From assembly GCA_002085355.1 (NCBI GenBank), contig NATN01000029.1:1-13377 (forward strand): a DNA stretch of 13,377 bases. The letters run 5' to 3'. The notes beneath the pieces were generated by a model. That model was not told the origin of the DNA. It saw nothing but the letters and a program-made list of their open reading frames with translations, and did not search any database. This DNA comes from Candidatus Zhuqueibacterota bacterium 4484_87. GTDB taxonomy: Bacteria; Zhuqueibacterota; Zhuqueibacteria; Thermofontimicrobiales; Thermofontimicrobiaceae. A program made the translations under genes and the position numbers. How positions within the stretch are numbered: the stretch's first letter is position 1; the number at the start of each line of letters is the position of its first letter. This document shows, piece after piece, positions 1 to 6,072 of this stretch.

Positions 1-1
1 C

Positions 2-778
2 GCTTATCCCCGGGAAATTGACTATGCTGCATTCCGGACGATTGCTGATCGCGTTGGTGCAAAACTGATTGCCGACATCGCCCATCCGGCGGGATTGATC
101 GCTTCAGGTCTAATTAAAAGTCCGATTCCCCACTGCCATCTGGTCACAACGACAACGCACAAAACTCTGCGCGGGCCTCGTGGCGGTATGATTTTAGTCG
201 GTAAAAACGAAGAAAATGACATGGGAATCACGACTCCCAAAGGGAAACTGAAAAAAATCGGACAGATCGTTGACTCCAATGTATTTCCCGGATTTCAGGG
301 AGGTCCTTTGATGCATGTGATCGCTGCCAAGGCAGTTGCATTCAAAGAAGCGTTGCGACCCGAATTTAAAGAATACTCCAAACAAGTTATCAAAAACGCC
401 AAAGCATTGGCGAACAAATTAATGGAAATGGATTACAACCTTGTATCTGATGGCACAGACACACATTTGATGCTCATTGATTTGCGCAACAAAGGTCTGA
501 CCGGCAAGCAAGCGGAAAAAGCCCTGGAAGAGTCGGGTATTACCGTAAACAAAAACATGGTTCCCTTTGACGACCAGAGTCCGTTTGTAACCAGTGGCAT
601 CCGAATCGGGACGCCAGCTTTGACTACGCGCGGGATGAAAGAACCGGAGATGGAACAAATCGCCGAGATGATTGACGAAGTGCTGATGAATATTGACAGC
701 GAAGACATTCAGCAAAAAATCAAAGCGCGCGTTTATGAACTGTGCCAAAAATTTCCCCTCTATCCCAAATTTGAATAA
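2..778 (+). CDS. glyA: Serine hydroxymethyltransferase, C-terminal 258 residues (5' end outside the window)
   Basis: PLP-dependent cytosolic enzyme interconverting serine plus tetrahydrofolate with glycine plus methylene-tetrahydrofolate. The reading frame is open from base 2, so the first ~160 residues of a normally 410-430 residue protein lie upstream. Visible signatures: the PLP-ring Asp and His in ADIAHPAGL (visible residues 25 and 28), the Schiff-base lysine in TTTTHKTLRGPRGG (visible residue 54, codon at 161-163), and the substrate-carboxylate Arg in SGIRIGTPA. The Asp-to-Lys spacing of 29 equals that of E. coli (D200/K229). The HPAGLIA and PIPHCH motifs resemble Bacteroidetes-type enzymes (established resemblance, recalled, not searched). 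It ends at TAA 776-778. nrdR starts 15 nt later on the same strand, suggesting co-transcription. No frameshift or lost catalytic residue is seen. Confidence 0.97.
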   Translation, partial: AYPREIDYAAFRTIADRVGAKLIADIAHPAGLIASGLIKSPIPHCHLVTTTTHKTLRGPRGGMILVGKNEENDMGITTPKGKLKKIGQIVDSNVFPGFQGGPLMHVIAAKAVAFKEALRPEFKEYSKQVIKNAKALANKLMEMDYNLVSDGTDTHLMLIDLRNKGLTGKQAEKALEESGITVNKNMVPFDDQSPFVTSGIRIGTPALTTRGMKEPEMEQIAEMIDEVLMNIDSEDIQQKIKARVYELCQKFPLYPKFE

Positions 779-793
779 TTATGAGGGTTCATT

Positions 794-1240
794 ATGCGTT
801 GTCCATATTGCGGTTATGAAGACAGCCGGGTCATTGATTCACGGGCAAAAAACGACGGGCGCATCATTCGCCGCCGCCGCGAATGTCTGGCATGTCACAA
901 ACGATTTACAACAAAAGAATACATCGAAGAGACGCCGATTCTGGTCGTCAAGGCTGATCTGCGTCGTGAGGCATTCAATCGTGAGAAACTGAAGCAAGGC
1001 ATTTTGGTCGCCTGCGCCAAACGGCCTATTTCCATCAAAAAAATCGATGAATTGGTTGAGCAGGTAGAAAGTTCTCTGAAAGATAAATCCATCGATGAAA
1101 TTTCTTCGCAGGAAATCGGCTTGATGGTCATGGAACGCCTTAAAAAAATAGACCATGTCGCTTACGTGCGTTTCGCTTCAGTCTATCGAAAATTTCAGGA
1201 CAAAGAGGAATTTTTGGAAGAGTTGCAAGGATTAAATTAG
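794..1240 (+). CDS. nrdR: Transcriptional repressor NrdR (Zn-ribbon plus ATP-cone)
   Basis: Repressor of ribonucleotide reductase genes that senses ATP versus dATP through its ATP-cone. The 148-residue product has normal family length (about 150). The N-terminal zinc ribbon uses Cys3, Cys6, Cys31 and Cys34 (MRCPYCGYEDSRV ... RRRECLACHKRF), with the basic run RIIRRRRE between the Cys pairs contacting DNA. The ATP-cone covers roughly residues 49-139 (VVKADLRREAFNREKL ... VAYVRFASVYRKF). ATG 794 is preceded by a GAGGG ribosome site at about 783-787. It sits 15 nt after glyA and 52 nt before rnfC, all on one strand. No nrd gene and no convincing NrdR box is visible in the window, so its targets lie elsewhere. 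Identification is by motif and very secure. Confidence 0.97.
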   Translation: MRCPYCGYEDSRVIDSRAKNDGRIIRRRRECLACHKRFTTKEYIEETPILVVKADLRREAFNREKLKQGILVACAKRPISIKKIDELVEQVESSLKDKSIDEISSQEIGLMVMERLKKIDHVAYVRFASVYRKFQDKEEFLEELQGLN

Positions 1241-1292
1241 TAAAAAACCAAACTATAGACGATTAATTGATAAAAAATGAGATCGAGGTACT

Positions 1293-2627
1293 ATGAGGTT
1301 AAAGAAGCTTACTTTCAAAGGTGGTGTTCATCCTCCCGAATATAAGGAGCTTGCCGAGGATAAAGCAATTGAAGTGATGCCGGCTCCTGAATTCGTTGTA
1401 ATCCCGATTCAGCAGCACATCGGTGCGCCCGCGGAACCAGTAGTAGCTGTGGGCGATGAAGTAAAAATTGGCGACGTCATTTGTCAAGCCAAAGGCTTTG
1501 TATCGGTTCCCTCTCATGCAACAGTCTCCGGAACTGTGAAAGCCATCGAGCCTCGCCCCCACCCTGTCGGCGGAAATGTTTTATCCATCATTATCGAAAA
1601 CGATGGCAAAGATGAATGGTCTCCTGATGTTGCTTTTGATGAAAAATATGCGGAACTGGACGCGGACGAAATGAAAAAACGCATTCTGAACGCAGGCCTC
1701 GCTGGTATGGGCGGCGCGACATTTCCCAGCCACGTCAAATTATCTCCTCCGGCGGATAAGCCGATTGATACGTTTATTTTGAACGGCGCTGAGTGCGAGC
1801 CTTATCTCACAGCGGACCATCGGATGATGCTGGAAAAGACGCGCGACATTCTGGAAGGCGTCAAAATTATTATGAAAATTTTGAATTGTAAAAATGGTTA
1901 CATTGCTATTGAAAATAATAAACCGGATGCAGTTCGTGCCATGCGCCAGGCAGTGAAAGAAATGAAAATGGACGTGGAAGTCGTCTCCCTGCCGGTGAAA
2001 TATCCACAAGGTGCAGAAAAACAACTGATCAAAGCAATTACGAACCGTAACGTCCCTGCGGGTGGATTGCCCATGGATGTCGGCTGCCTGGTGCACAATG
2101 TCGGCACGGCCAAGGCAATTTACGATGCTGTTTCTTCAAAAAAACCACTCATTGAACGGGTCGTCACCGTGACGGGACAAGGAATCAAAGAACCGAAAAA
2201 TGTGCTCGTTCGCATTGGTACGCCGTTTGAAAAAGTAATTGAGTTTTGCGGCGGCGTGACAGAAAATACTATTAAAATAGTCAATGGCGGTCCCATGATG
2301 GGAATCGCACAGTTTTCAATGGAAGTCCCTGTGATCAAAGGTACCTCGGGAATTCTGGCGCTCACAGACAAAGAAACCGGGATGCGCGACCCGGATCCCT
2401 GCATTCGCTGCGCCCGTTGCGTGGATGTGTGTCCCATGAATCTGCTGCCCAATGAAATGGCGCGTCAGATCGAATACAATAATTTCGACGAAGCGCATCA
2501 ATTAGGGGTACTGGATTGCATCGAATGCGGCTCCTGTTCATTTATCTGTCCGTCGCGCATTCGACACGTGCATCTTTTCAAATACGCTAAAATGGAAGTA
2601 ACGAAAAAGCTCAAAGCCCGAGCTTAA
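1293..2627 (+). CDS. rnfC: Rnf complex subunit RnfC (NADH-side, two [4Fe-4S])
   Basis: Peripheral subunit of the membrane Rnf complex, which transfers electrons between reduced ferredoxin and NAD+ while pumping Na+ or H+. RnfC carries the NAD(H)/FMN site. The 444 residues are normal for the family. Order: N-terminal RnfC barrel/hybrid region (about 1-120); glycine-rich nucleotide loop GLAGMGGATFPSHVKL (135-150), akin to NuoF; NGAECEPY (164-171); SLBB-type region; and two ferredoxin motifs with Cys370/373/376/380 (CIRCARCVDVCP) and Cys409/412/415/419 (CIECGSCSFICP). All eight ligands are intact. Start ATG 1293 follows GAGG at about 1284-1287. It is first in the rnfC-D-G-E-A order. RnfB, the ferredoxin-facing partner that should deliver electrons to it, is not encoded next to it. 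NqrA is excluded because NqrA lacks these Cys motifs. Confidence 0.97.
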   Translation: MRLKKLTFKGGVHPPEYKELAEDKAIEVMPAPEFVVIPIQQHIGAPAEPVVAVGDEVKIGDVICQAKGFVSVPSHATVSGTVKAIEPRPHPVGGNVLSIIIENDGKDEWSPDVAFDEKYAELDADEMKKRILNAGLAGMGGATFPSHVKLSPPADKPIDTFILNGAECEPYLTADHRMMLEKTRDILEGVKIIMKILNCKNGYIAIENNKPDAVRAMRQAVKEMKMDVEVVSLPVKYPQGAEKQLIKAITNRNVPAGGLPMDVGCLVHNVGTAKAIYDAVSSKKPLIERVVTVTGQGIKEPKNVLVRIGTPFEKVIEFCGGVTENTIKIVNGGPMMGIAQFSMEVPVIKGTSGILALTDKETGMRDPDPCIRCARCVDVCPMNLLPNEMARQIEYNNFDEAHQLGVLDCIECGSCSFICPSRIRHVHLFKYAKMEVTKKLKARA

Positions 2628-2715
2628 AAATATAATTGAAATTTTGCTCAAACCAAATCGTGAAAAATTATTGACAATTCTTTACTAACCGAAAGACTTG
2701 TAGGGAAAGAAGCAA

Positions 2716-3807
2716 ATGGAAAATCGATTAGTAGTTTCAGCCTCACCGCATATTGCTCACAAGGATTCTGTGAAGAAAATCATGTTTGGGGTCGTTATTT
2801 CACTACTGCCAGCAGCAGTGGGCGGAGTATATTTTTTCGGAGCAAAGGCGGCATGGGTGATTGTTCTGGCGATTCTCTCGGCAGTAATTACCGAAGCGCT
2901 CATTGAAAAATTAACAAAAAAACCTATCACTATTGCAGACGGCAGTGCGATTGTCACCGGGATTTTGTTGGCATTTAACGTACCACCGGAAGTGCCTTGG
3001 TGGATTCCGGTGATTGGTTCTGCTTTCGCCATCGCTATTGGTAAAGTTCCTTTTGGCGGATTAGGTTACAATCCCATGAACCCTGCTTTGTTGGGACGGG
3101 CTTTTTTGCTCGCTTCATGGCCTTCACACATGACAATTTTTAAAACTGCACCCAAGGACGGGAGCCTCTCCGGAATAAATTTGGCCGCTATTAAGAGCTA
3201 TGGTCTTGATGCAATCACTTCTGCCACACCGCTGAATGTCTTTAAAACACAACGCGGTATTCTGTTCGAGTGGCACGATGTGCTCAAAAGCGGCATGGAA
3301 AATCCGGCGCTGCAAGCAAAAGCAGACCTTGCCAACAATGCTATTTCACAACTTTCTGACTCCTATGCCAATCTGTTCTGGGGAAGGGTCGGCGGATGTG
3401 TCGGAGAAACGTCGGTATTTCTACTGCTCATTGGCGCCCTTTATTTGATCTATAAACGCTACATCGGTCTGCGAATTCCGCTGACTTACATCGGCACTGT
3501 CGCTGTGTTAACATGGCTTTTTGCAGGAACGGAAGGCCTTTTTAGCGGTGATCCCTTGTTTCACGTGTTGTCAGGAGGACTCATTTTAGGCGCCTTTTTT
3601 ATGGCAACAGATATGGTCACATCGCCAGTGACGCCCAAGGGGCGCATCTGGTTCGGAGTTGGCTGCGGCGTCATCACGGTCATTATTCGTCTGGTTGGCG
3701 GCTATCCCGAAGGCGTCTCCTACTCCATTCTGTTGATGAACTTAACCGTACCTTTGCTTGATCGATACACAAAACCGAAAACTTTTGGAAAGGTGGAGCA
3801 AAAATGA
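2716..3807 (+). CDS. rnfD: Rnf complex membrane subunit RnfD (covalent FMN)
   Basis: Integral membrane subunit of Rnf, homologous to NqrB. The 363 residues hold about eight to ten hydrophobic helices (for example 24-40, 47-62, 95-109, 225-243 and several after 250). The DAITSATPL motif carries Thr171 (codon ACA at 3226-3228), matching the threonine that binds FMN through a phosphoester bond in RnfD/NqrB. The conserved FGGLGYNPMNPALLGRAF segment (113-130) is also present. ATG 2716 is preceded by AGGGAAAG at about 2702-2709. An 88-nt gap separates it from rnfC, and its last four bases (ATGA, 3804-3807) overlap the rnfG start, implying translational coupling. A TTGACA at 2671 in the gap lacks a good -10 partner, so I do not call an internal promoter. 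Confidence 0.97.
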   Translation: MENRLVVSASPHIAHKDSVKKIMFGVVISLLPAAVGGVYFFGAKAAWVIVLAILSAVITEALIEKLTKKPITIADGSAIVTGILLAFNVPPEVPWWIPVIGSAFAIAIGKVPFGGLGYNPMNPALLGRAFLLASWPSHMTIFKTAPKDGSLSGINLAAIKSYGLDAITSATPLNVFKTQRGILFEWHDVLKSGMENPALQAKADLANNAISQLSDSYANLFWGRVGGCVGETSVFLLLIGALYLIYKRYIGLRIPLTYIGTVAVLTWLFAGTEGLFSGDPLFHVLSGGLILGAFFMATDMVTSPVTPKGRIWFGVGCGVITVIIRLVGGYPEGVSYSILLMNLTVPLLDRYTKPKTFGKVEQK

Positions 3808-4415
3808 AGGAAATTTTTAAATTAGGCGGGATTTTATTACTGGTTACAGCGCTTGCCAGTGGTGCCCTGTCCATGGTTAATAAAATCACCAAACCAAAAA
3901 TTGAAGAGCAGAAAAGACTGGTTGTCGAACGTGCGCTGATTGCCGCTCTTCCTACGGCAGATCCAAAAGCAATTGAAAAAGTGATTGAAAACGACGAGAT
4001 ACTTTACTACATCGGCTACACGACGCAGGAAAAAACAGACATTGCCGGCTACGCTTTTGTTGCCAAAAAGGCCGGATACTCCAGCGTGATCGAAACCATG
4101 GTCGGTGTTGATACCACAGGCAAAATTATCGGCATCAAAGTGATGGAAGAGAAAGAGACACCAGGACTGGGTACAAAAATCGAAGAAATCAAATACGGCG
4201 AGAGCGCTCCCTGGTTTCAGCTCCAATTCATCAATCGCTACGCCGGAGAGTTAGCCGTGGATAAAGATAATGGGCCGATACGTTCCATTACCGGCGCGAC
4301 GATTTCTTCGCGCGCTGTTACAAATTCCATCAAAGAAGGGTTGGAACAACTGGAAAAACGCCTCGGCGGTTTCAAAAAACAAGCAAATCCGACACAAACT
4401 GAACAAGTAAGTTAG
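3804..4415 (+). CDS. rnfG: Rnf complex subunit RnfG (covalent FMN)
   Basis: Single-pass membrane-anchored subunit with a periplasmic or extracytoplasmic FMN-binding domain, homologous to NqrC. The 203 residues start with an uncleaved-looking signal-anchor helix (about residues 7-25) and continue as a soluble FMN_bind domain. GVDTTGKIIGIKV and ETPGLGTKI (118-125) are typical of this domain. The SITGATISSRAV motif places the phosphoester-linked FMN on Thr166 (codon ACG at 4299-4301). The start overlaps the rnfD stop by four bases (ATGA), and the rnfD 3' end supplies GGTGGAGC as ribosome site. The C-terminal ~15 residues (KKQANPTQTEQVS) are polar and probably disordered. rnfE follows after 18 nt. 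Confidence 0.96.
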   Translation: MKEIFKLGGILLLVTALASGALSMVNKITKPKIEEQKRLVVERALIAALPTADPKAIEKVIENDEILYYIGYTTQEKTDIAGYAFVAKKAGYSSVIETMVGVDTTGKIIGIKVMEEKETPGLGTKIEEIKYGESAPWFQLQFINRYAGELAVDKDNGPIRSITGATISSRAVTNSIKEGLEQLEKRLGGFKKQANPTQTEQVS

Positions 4416-4433
4416 CATGAGGATGATTAAGTT

Positions 4434-5030
4434 ATGTCGATGATGAGTGAATTTTCAAAGGGATTTTACAAAGAAAATCCGGTATTCAAATTGGTTCTGG
4501 GACTTTGTCCCACGCTTGCGGTCTCCAATTCCGTGCAAAACGCAATCGGGATGGGCGTCGCTGCAACTTTCGTATTGATTATGTCAAATGTTATCGTTTC
4601 TCTCATTCGCAAAGGCGTGCCCAAAAAGATTCGTATTCCCATCTATATCGTGGTCATTGCGACGTTTGTTACAATTGTAGATCTGGTTATGGCAGGTTTT
4701 GCCCCTGCCCTCCACAAATCTCTGGGAATTTTCGTCCCGTTGATTGTAGTGAACTGTATTATTTTAGGACGCGCCGAAGCATTCGCCGGTAAAAATCCGG
4801 TTTTCTATTCTTTCCTCGACGGACTGGGAATGGGACTGGGTTTTACTTTCGCCCTGACAATAATTTCCATCGTCAGAGAGCTACTGGGCAATGGTAGTCT
4901 CTGGGGCGTTCCTTTAATGCCACCCAGTTTCGAACCGGTGTTGCTCCTCATTCTACCCCCCGGTGCATTTCTGACGCTGGGATTGTTTTTGGGATTTTTT
5001 AACTGGTTAGACGCGAAACGAGACGCCTGA
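4434..5030 (+). CDS. rnfE: Rnf complex membrane subunit RnfE
   Basis: Membrane subunit of Rnf, homologous to NqrD and paired with RnfA. The 198 residues contain about six transmembrane helices. Cys25 (LGLCPTLAV) and Cys108 (VVNCIILGR) are the half-site pair; in solved Rnf/Nqr structures RnfA and RnfE each contribute two cysteines to an intramembrane [2Fe-2S] cluster (established knowledge). Both are intact here. ATG 4434 was chosen because GAGGA at 4419-4423 is 10 nt upstream. In-frame ATGs at 4440 and 4443 are possible alternatives and would shorten the protein by only two or three residues. It lies 18 nt after rnfG and 25 nt before the rnfA ATG, so it is clearly in the same operon. Confidence 0.96.
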   Translation: MSMMSEFSKGFYKENPVFKLVLGLCPTLAVSNSVQNAIGMGVAATFVLIMSNVIVSLIRKGVPKKIRIPIYIVVIATFVTIVDLVMAGFAPALHKSLGIFVPLIVVNCIILGRAEAFAGKNPVFYSFLDGLGMGLGFTFALTIISIVRELLGNGSLWGVPLMPPSFEPVLLLILPPGAFLTLGLFLGFFNWLDAKRDA

Positions 5031-5045
5031 AAAAAGCTTTCTTTT

Positions 5046-5050
5046 GGAGG
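5046..5050 (+). promoter_or_regulatory. Ribosome binding site fixing the rnfA start
   Basis: A perfect GGAGG lies five bases before ATG 5056. It overlaps the in-frame TTG at 5044 and so argues that TTG 5044 is not the start. Confidence 0.85.
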
Positions 5051-5055
5051 ATAAG

Positions 5056-5685
5056 ATGGATTTAAATCATTTGTTTGTCATCACCATTTCCGCGATTTTT
5101 ATCAACAACTTTGTGCTGAACAGATTCCTTGGCATTTGCCCTTACATCGGCGTATCCAAAAATATGGACTCAGCAGTAGGTATGGGCATGGCTGTGGTTT
5201 TTGTTATGACGTTAGCGTCTATGGTAACGTGGTTGATTTATGATTTCATGCTCAAACCCACAACTTCAAATATTTTTTATATCATTTTTTCAGCCAAAGA
5301 ACCGCCGGATCTGACGTACCTGAAAACGATCGCTTTCATCCTGGTGATCGCCTCCTTGGTACAATTCGTAGAAATGGTCGTACAAAAAGTCAGTCCGACA
5401 TTGTACAAATCGCTGGGAATTTATCTCCCGCTAATCACCACAAACTGTGCAATTCTAGGCGTGGCATTTTTGAATTTGGACGAAAATTTCAATTTCATCG
5501 AAAGTATCGTCAATGGTTTTGCTGCGGGCGTCGGTTTTACCCTGGCGTTAGTGCTGATGGCAGGAATTCGCGAAAGACTCGAATTAGCGCCTATTCCCAA
5601 GCCGTTGCGCGGAGTCCCCATCGCCTTTTTGATGGCAGGATTGATGGCCATTGCGTTTTTAGGATTTTCCGGATTAAAGCTATAA
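5056..5685 (+). CDS. rnfA: Rnf complex membrane subunit RnfA, with an extra loop
   Basis: Membrane subunit of Rnf, homologous to NqrE, forming the intramembrane [2Fe-2S] site with RnfE. Starting at ATG 5056 (GGAGG five bases upstream) gives 209 residues. Cys28 (FLGICPYIGV) and Cys131 (TTNCAILGV) are the conserved cluster cysteines. Six helices are expected, in inverted topology to RnfE. Typical RnfA is about 190-195 residues; the excess sits at roughly residues 66-90 (after MVTWLIYDF and before TIAFILVIASLVQFVEM), where the usual short loop is replaced by a longer one containing SNIFYIIFSAKEPPD. The rest of the fold is unchanged. It is the last gene of the cluster and is followed by a tandem-hairpin terminator rather than rnfB. 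The extra loop estimate rests on my memory of family sequences. Confidence 0.95.
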   Translation: MDLNHLFVITISAIFINNFVLNRFLGICPYIGVSKNMDSAVGMGMAVVFVMTLASMVTWLIYDFMLKPTTSNIFYIIFSAKEPPDLTYLKTIAFILVIASLVQFVEMVVQKVSPTLYKSLGIYLPLITTNCAILGVAFLNLDENFNFIESIVNGFAAGVGFTLALVLMAGIRERLELAPIPKPLRGVPIAFLMAGLMAIAFLGFSGLKL

Positions 5686-5721
5686 ATTCAAAAACCGTCT
5701 TGCTTTAAAGTGTTATTAGTT

Positions 5722-5740
5722 AAAATAGCATCGCTATTTT
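5722..5740 (+). repeat. Perfect 8-bp inverted repeat with 3-nt spacer
   Basis: AAAATAGC, spacer ATC, then GCTATTTT. As RNA it gives a tight hairpin one base before the main terminator stem. As DNA it is a dyad centred about 75 bp upstream of the start site predicted from the sigma-54-like promoter, a normal distance for an enhancer-binding protein. Both readings fit; the sequence does not decide. Confidence 0.7.
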
Positions 5741-5741
5741 G

Positions 5742-5782
5742 AAAAAAGCCGAATTTCTCATCGAAGTTCGGCTTTTTTCTTT
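5742..5782 (+). terminator. Rho-independent terminator of the glyA/nrdR/rnf transcript
   Basis: The 12-bp perfect stem AAAAAAGCCGAA (5742-5753) pairs with TTCGGCTTTTTT (5767-5778). It can extend inward by four further pairs (TTTC with GAAG, one G-U) to a 5-nt loop. The right arm ends in six Ts plus CTTT. Because the stem starts with six As it could also act on minus-strand transcripts, but no minus-strand gene approaches. The nearest upstream gene is rnfA, stop at 5685. Confidence 0.93.
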
Positions 5783-5797
5783 GGCATAACATTTGCG
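5781..5797 (+). promoter_or_regulatory. Candidate sigma-54 (RpoN) -24/-12 promoter
   Basis: TTGGCATAACATTTGCG contains TGGCA at the -24 element and TTGC at the -12 element. The invariant GG (5783-5784) and GC (5795-5796) are separated by exactly 10 bases, the required sigma-54 spacing. Mismatches to the consensus are T for C and A for G after TGGCA, and G instead of A/T after TTGC. The predicted start is near 5808, giving a ~265-nt leader to the kinase GTG at 6073. It directly abuts the rnf terminator, so it would isolate the signalling cassette from rnf transcription. No sigma-54 activator gene is in the window. This is a motif match only. Confidence 0.5.
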
Positions 5798-6072
5798 CAA
5801 ATTATAAGCAAACGAAGTATTTTTGTGTATTATAATTAATAGGAGAGAAGATGATATTTCCCACATAATAAACGAGCTATTTGAATTATTGTTTATACTA
5901 AAGTTAACGTGATTTTATAAATTAATTCTTTAATCACTTTTTTAAAATGAATCAATTTTTCGCTAATTGCATTCTTATTTGGTATTAGAACTGAAAATCA
6001 AAAAACACTTAATTTTCAAAATGAAATGATTGCGGCAAAATTACTATCGGAATTTCAAAGGAGCAAGATACG

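Larger units (their letters stand above)
5686..6072. other. Gene-free 387-bp region between rnfA and the sensor kinase
   Basis: I see no credible gene of normal size here. It holds, in order: an 8-bp inverted repeat (5722-5740), the main rnf terminator hairpin (5742-5778), a sigma-54-like promoter (5781-5797), and a very AT-rich leader of about 265 nt before GTG 6073. In the leader, AGGAG at 5841-5845 precedes a five-codon ORF (ATG 5851 to TAA 5868, encoding MIFPT), and there are two weak inverted repeats: GTGATT 5909-5914 with AATCAC 5932-5937, and TGAAAAT 5992-5998 with ATTTTCA 6012-6018. The weak repeats could be chance in such AT-rich DNA. No tRNA or riboswitch pattern was recognised. Confidence 0.7.

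Noticed and set aside
1241..1292. Possible NrdR box (CAAACTATAGACGA) before rnfC
   Set aside because: Only loosely resembles the palindromic NrdR consensus, occurs once, and rnf is not a known NrdR target.
2671..2699. TTGACA in the rnfC-rnfD gap as an internal -35 element
   Set aside because: At 17-bp spacing the -10 position reads AGACTT, a poor match, and the genes are otherwise arranged as one operon.
5044..5055. TTG start for rnfA adding MEDK
   Set aside because: The TTG overlaps the GGAGG ribosome site that serves ATG 5056.
1293..5685. Na+-translocating NADH:quinone reductase (nqr) instead of rnf
   Set aside because: The first gene has RnfC ferredoxin motifs rather than NqrA features, gene order is rnfC-D-G-E-A, and there is no nqrF.
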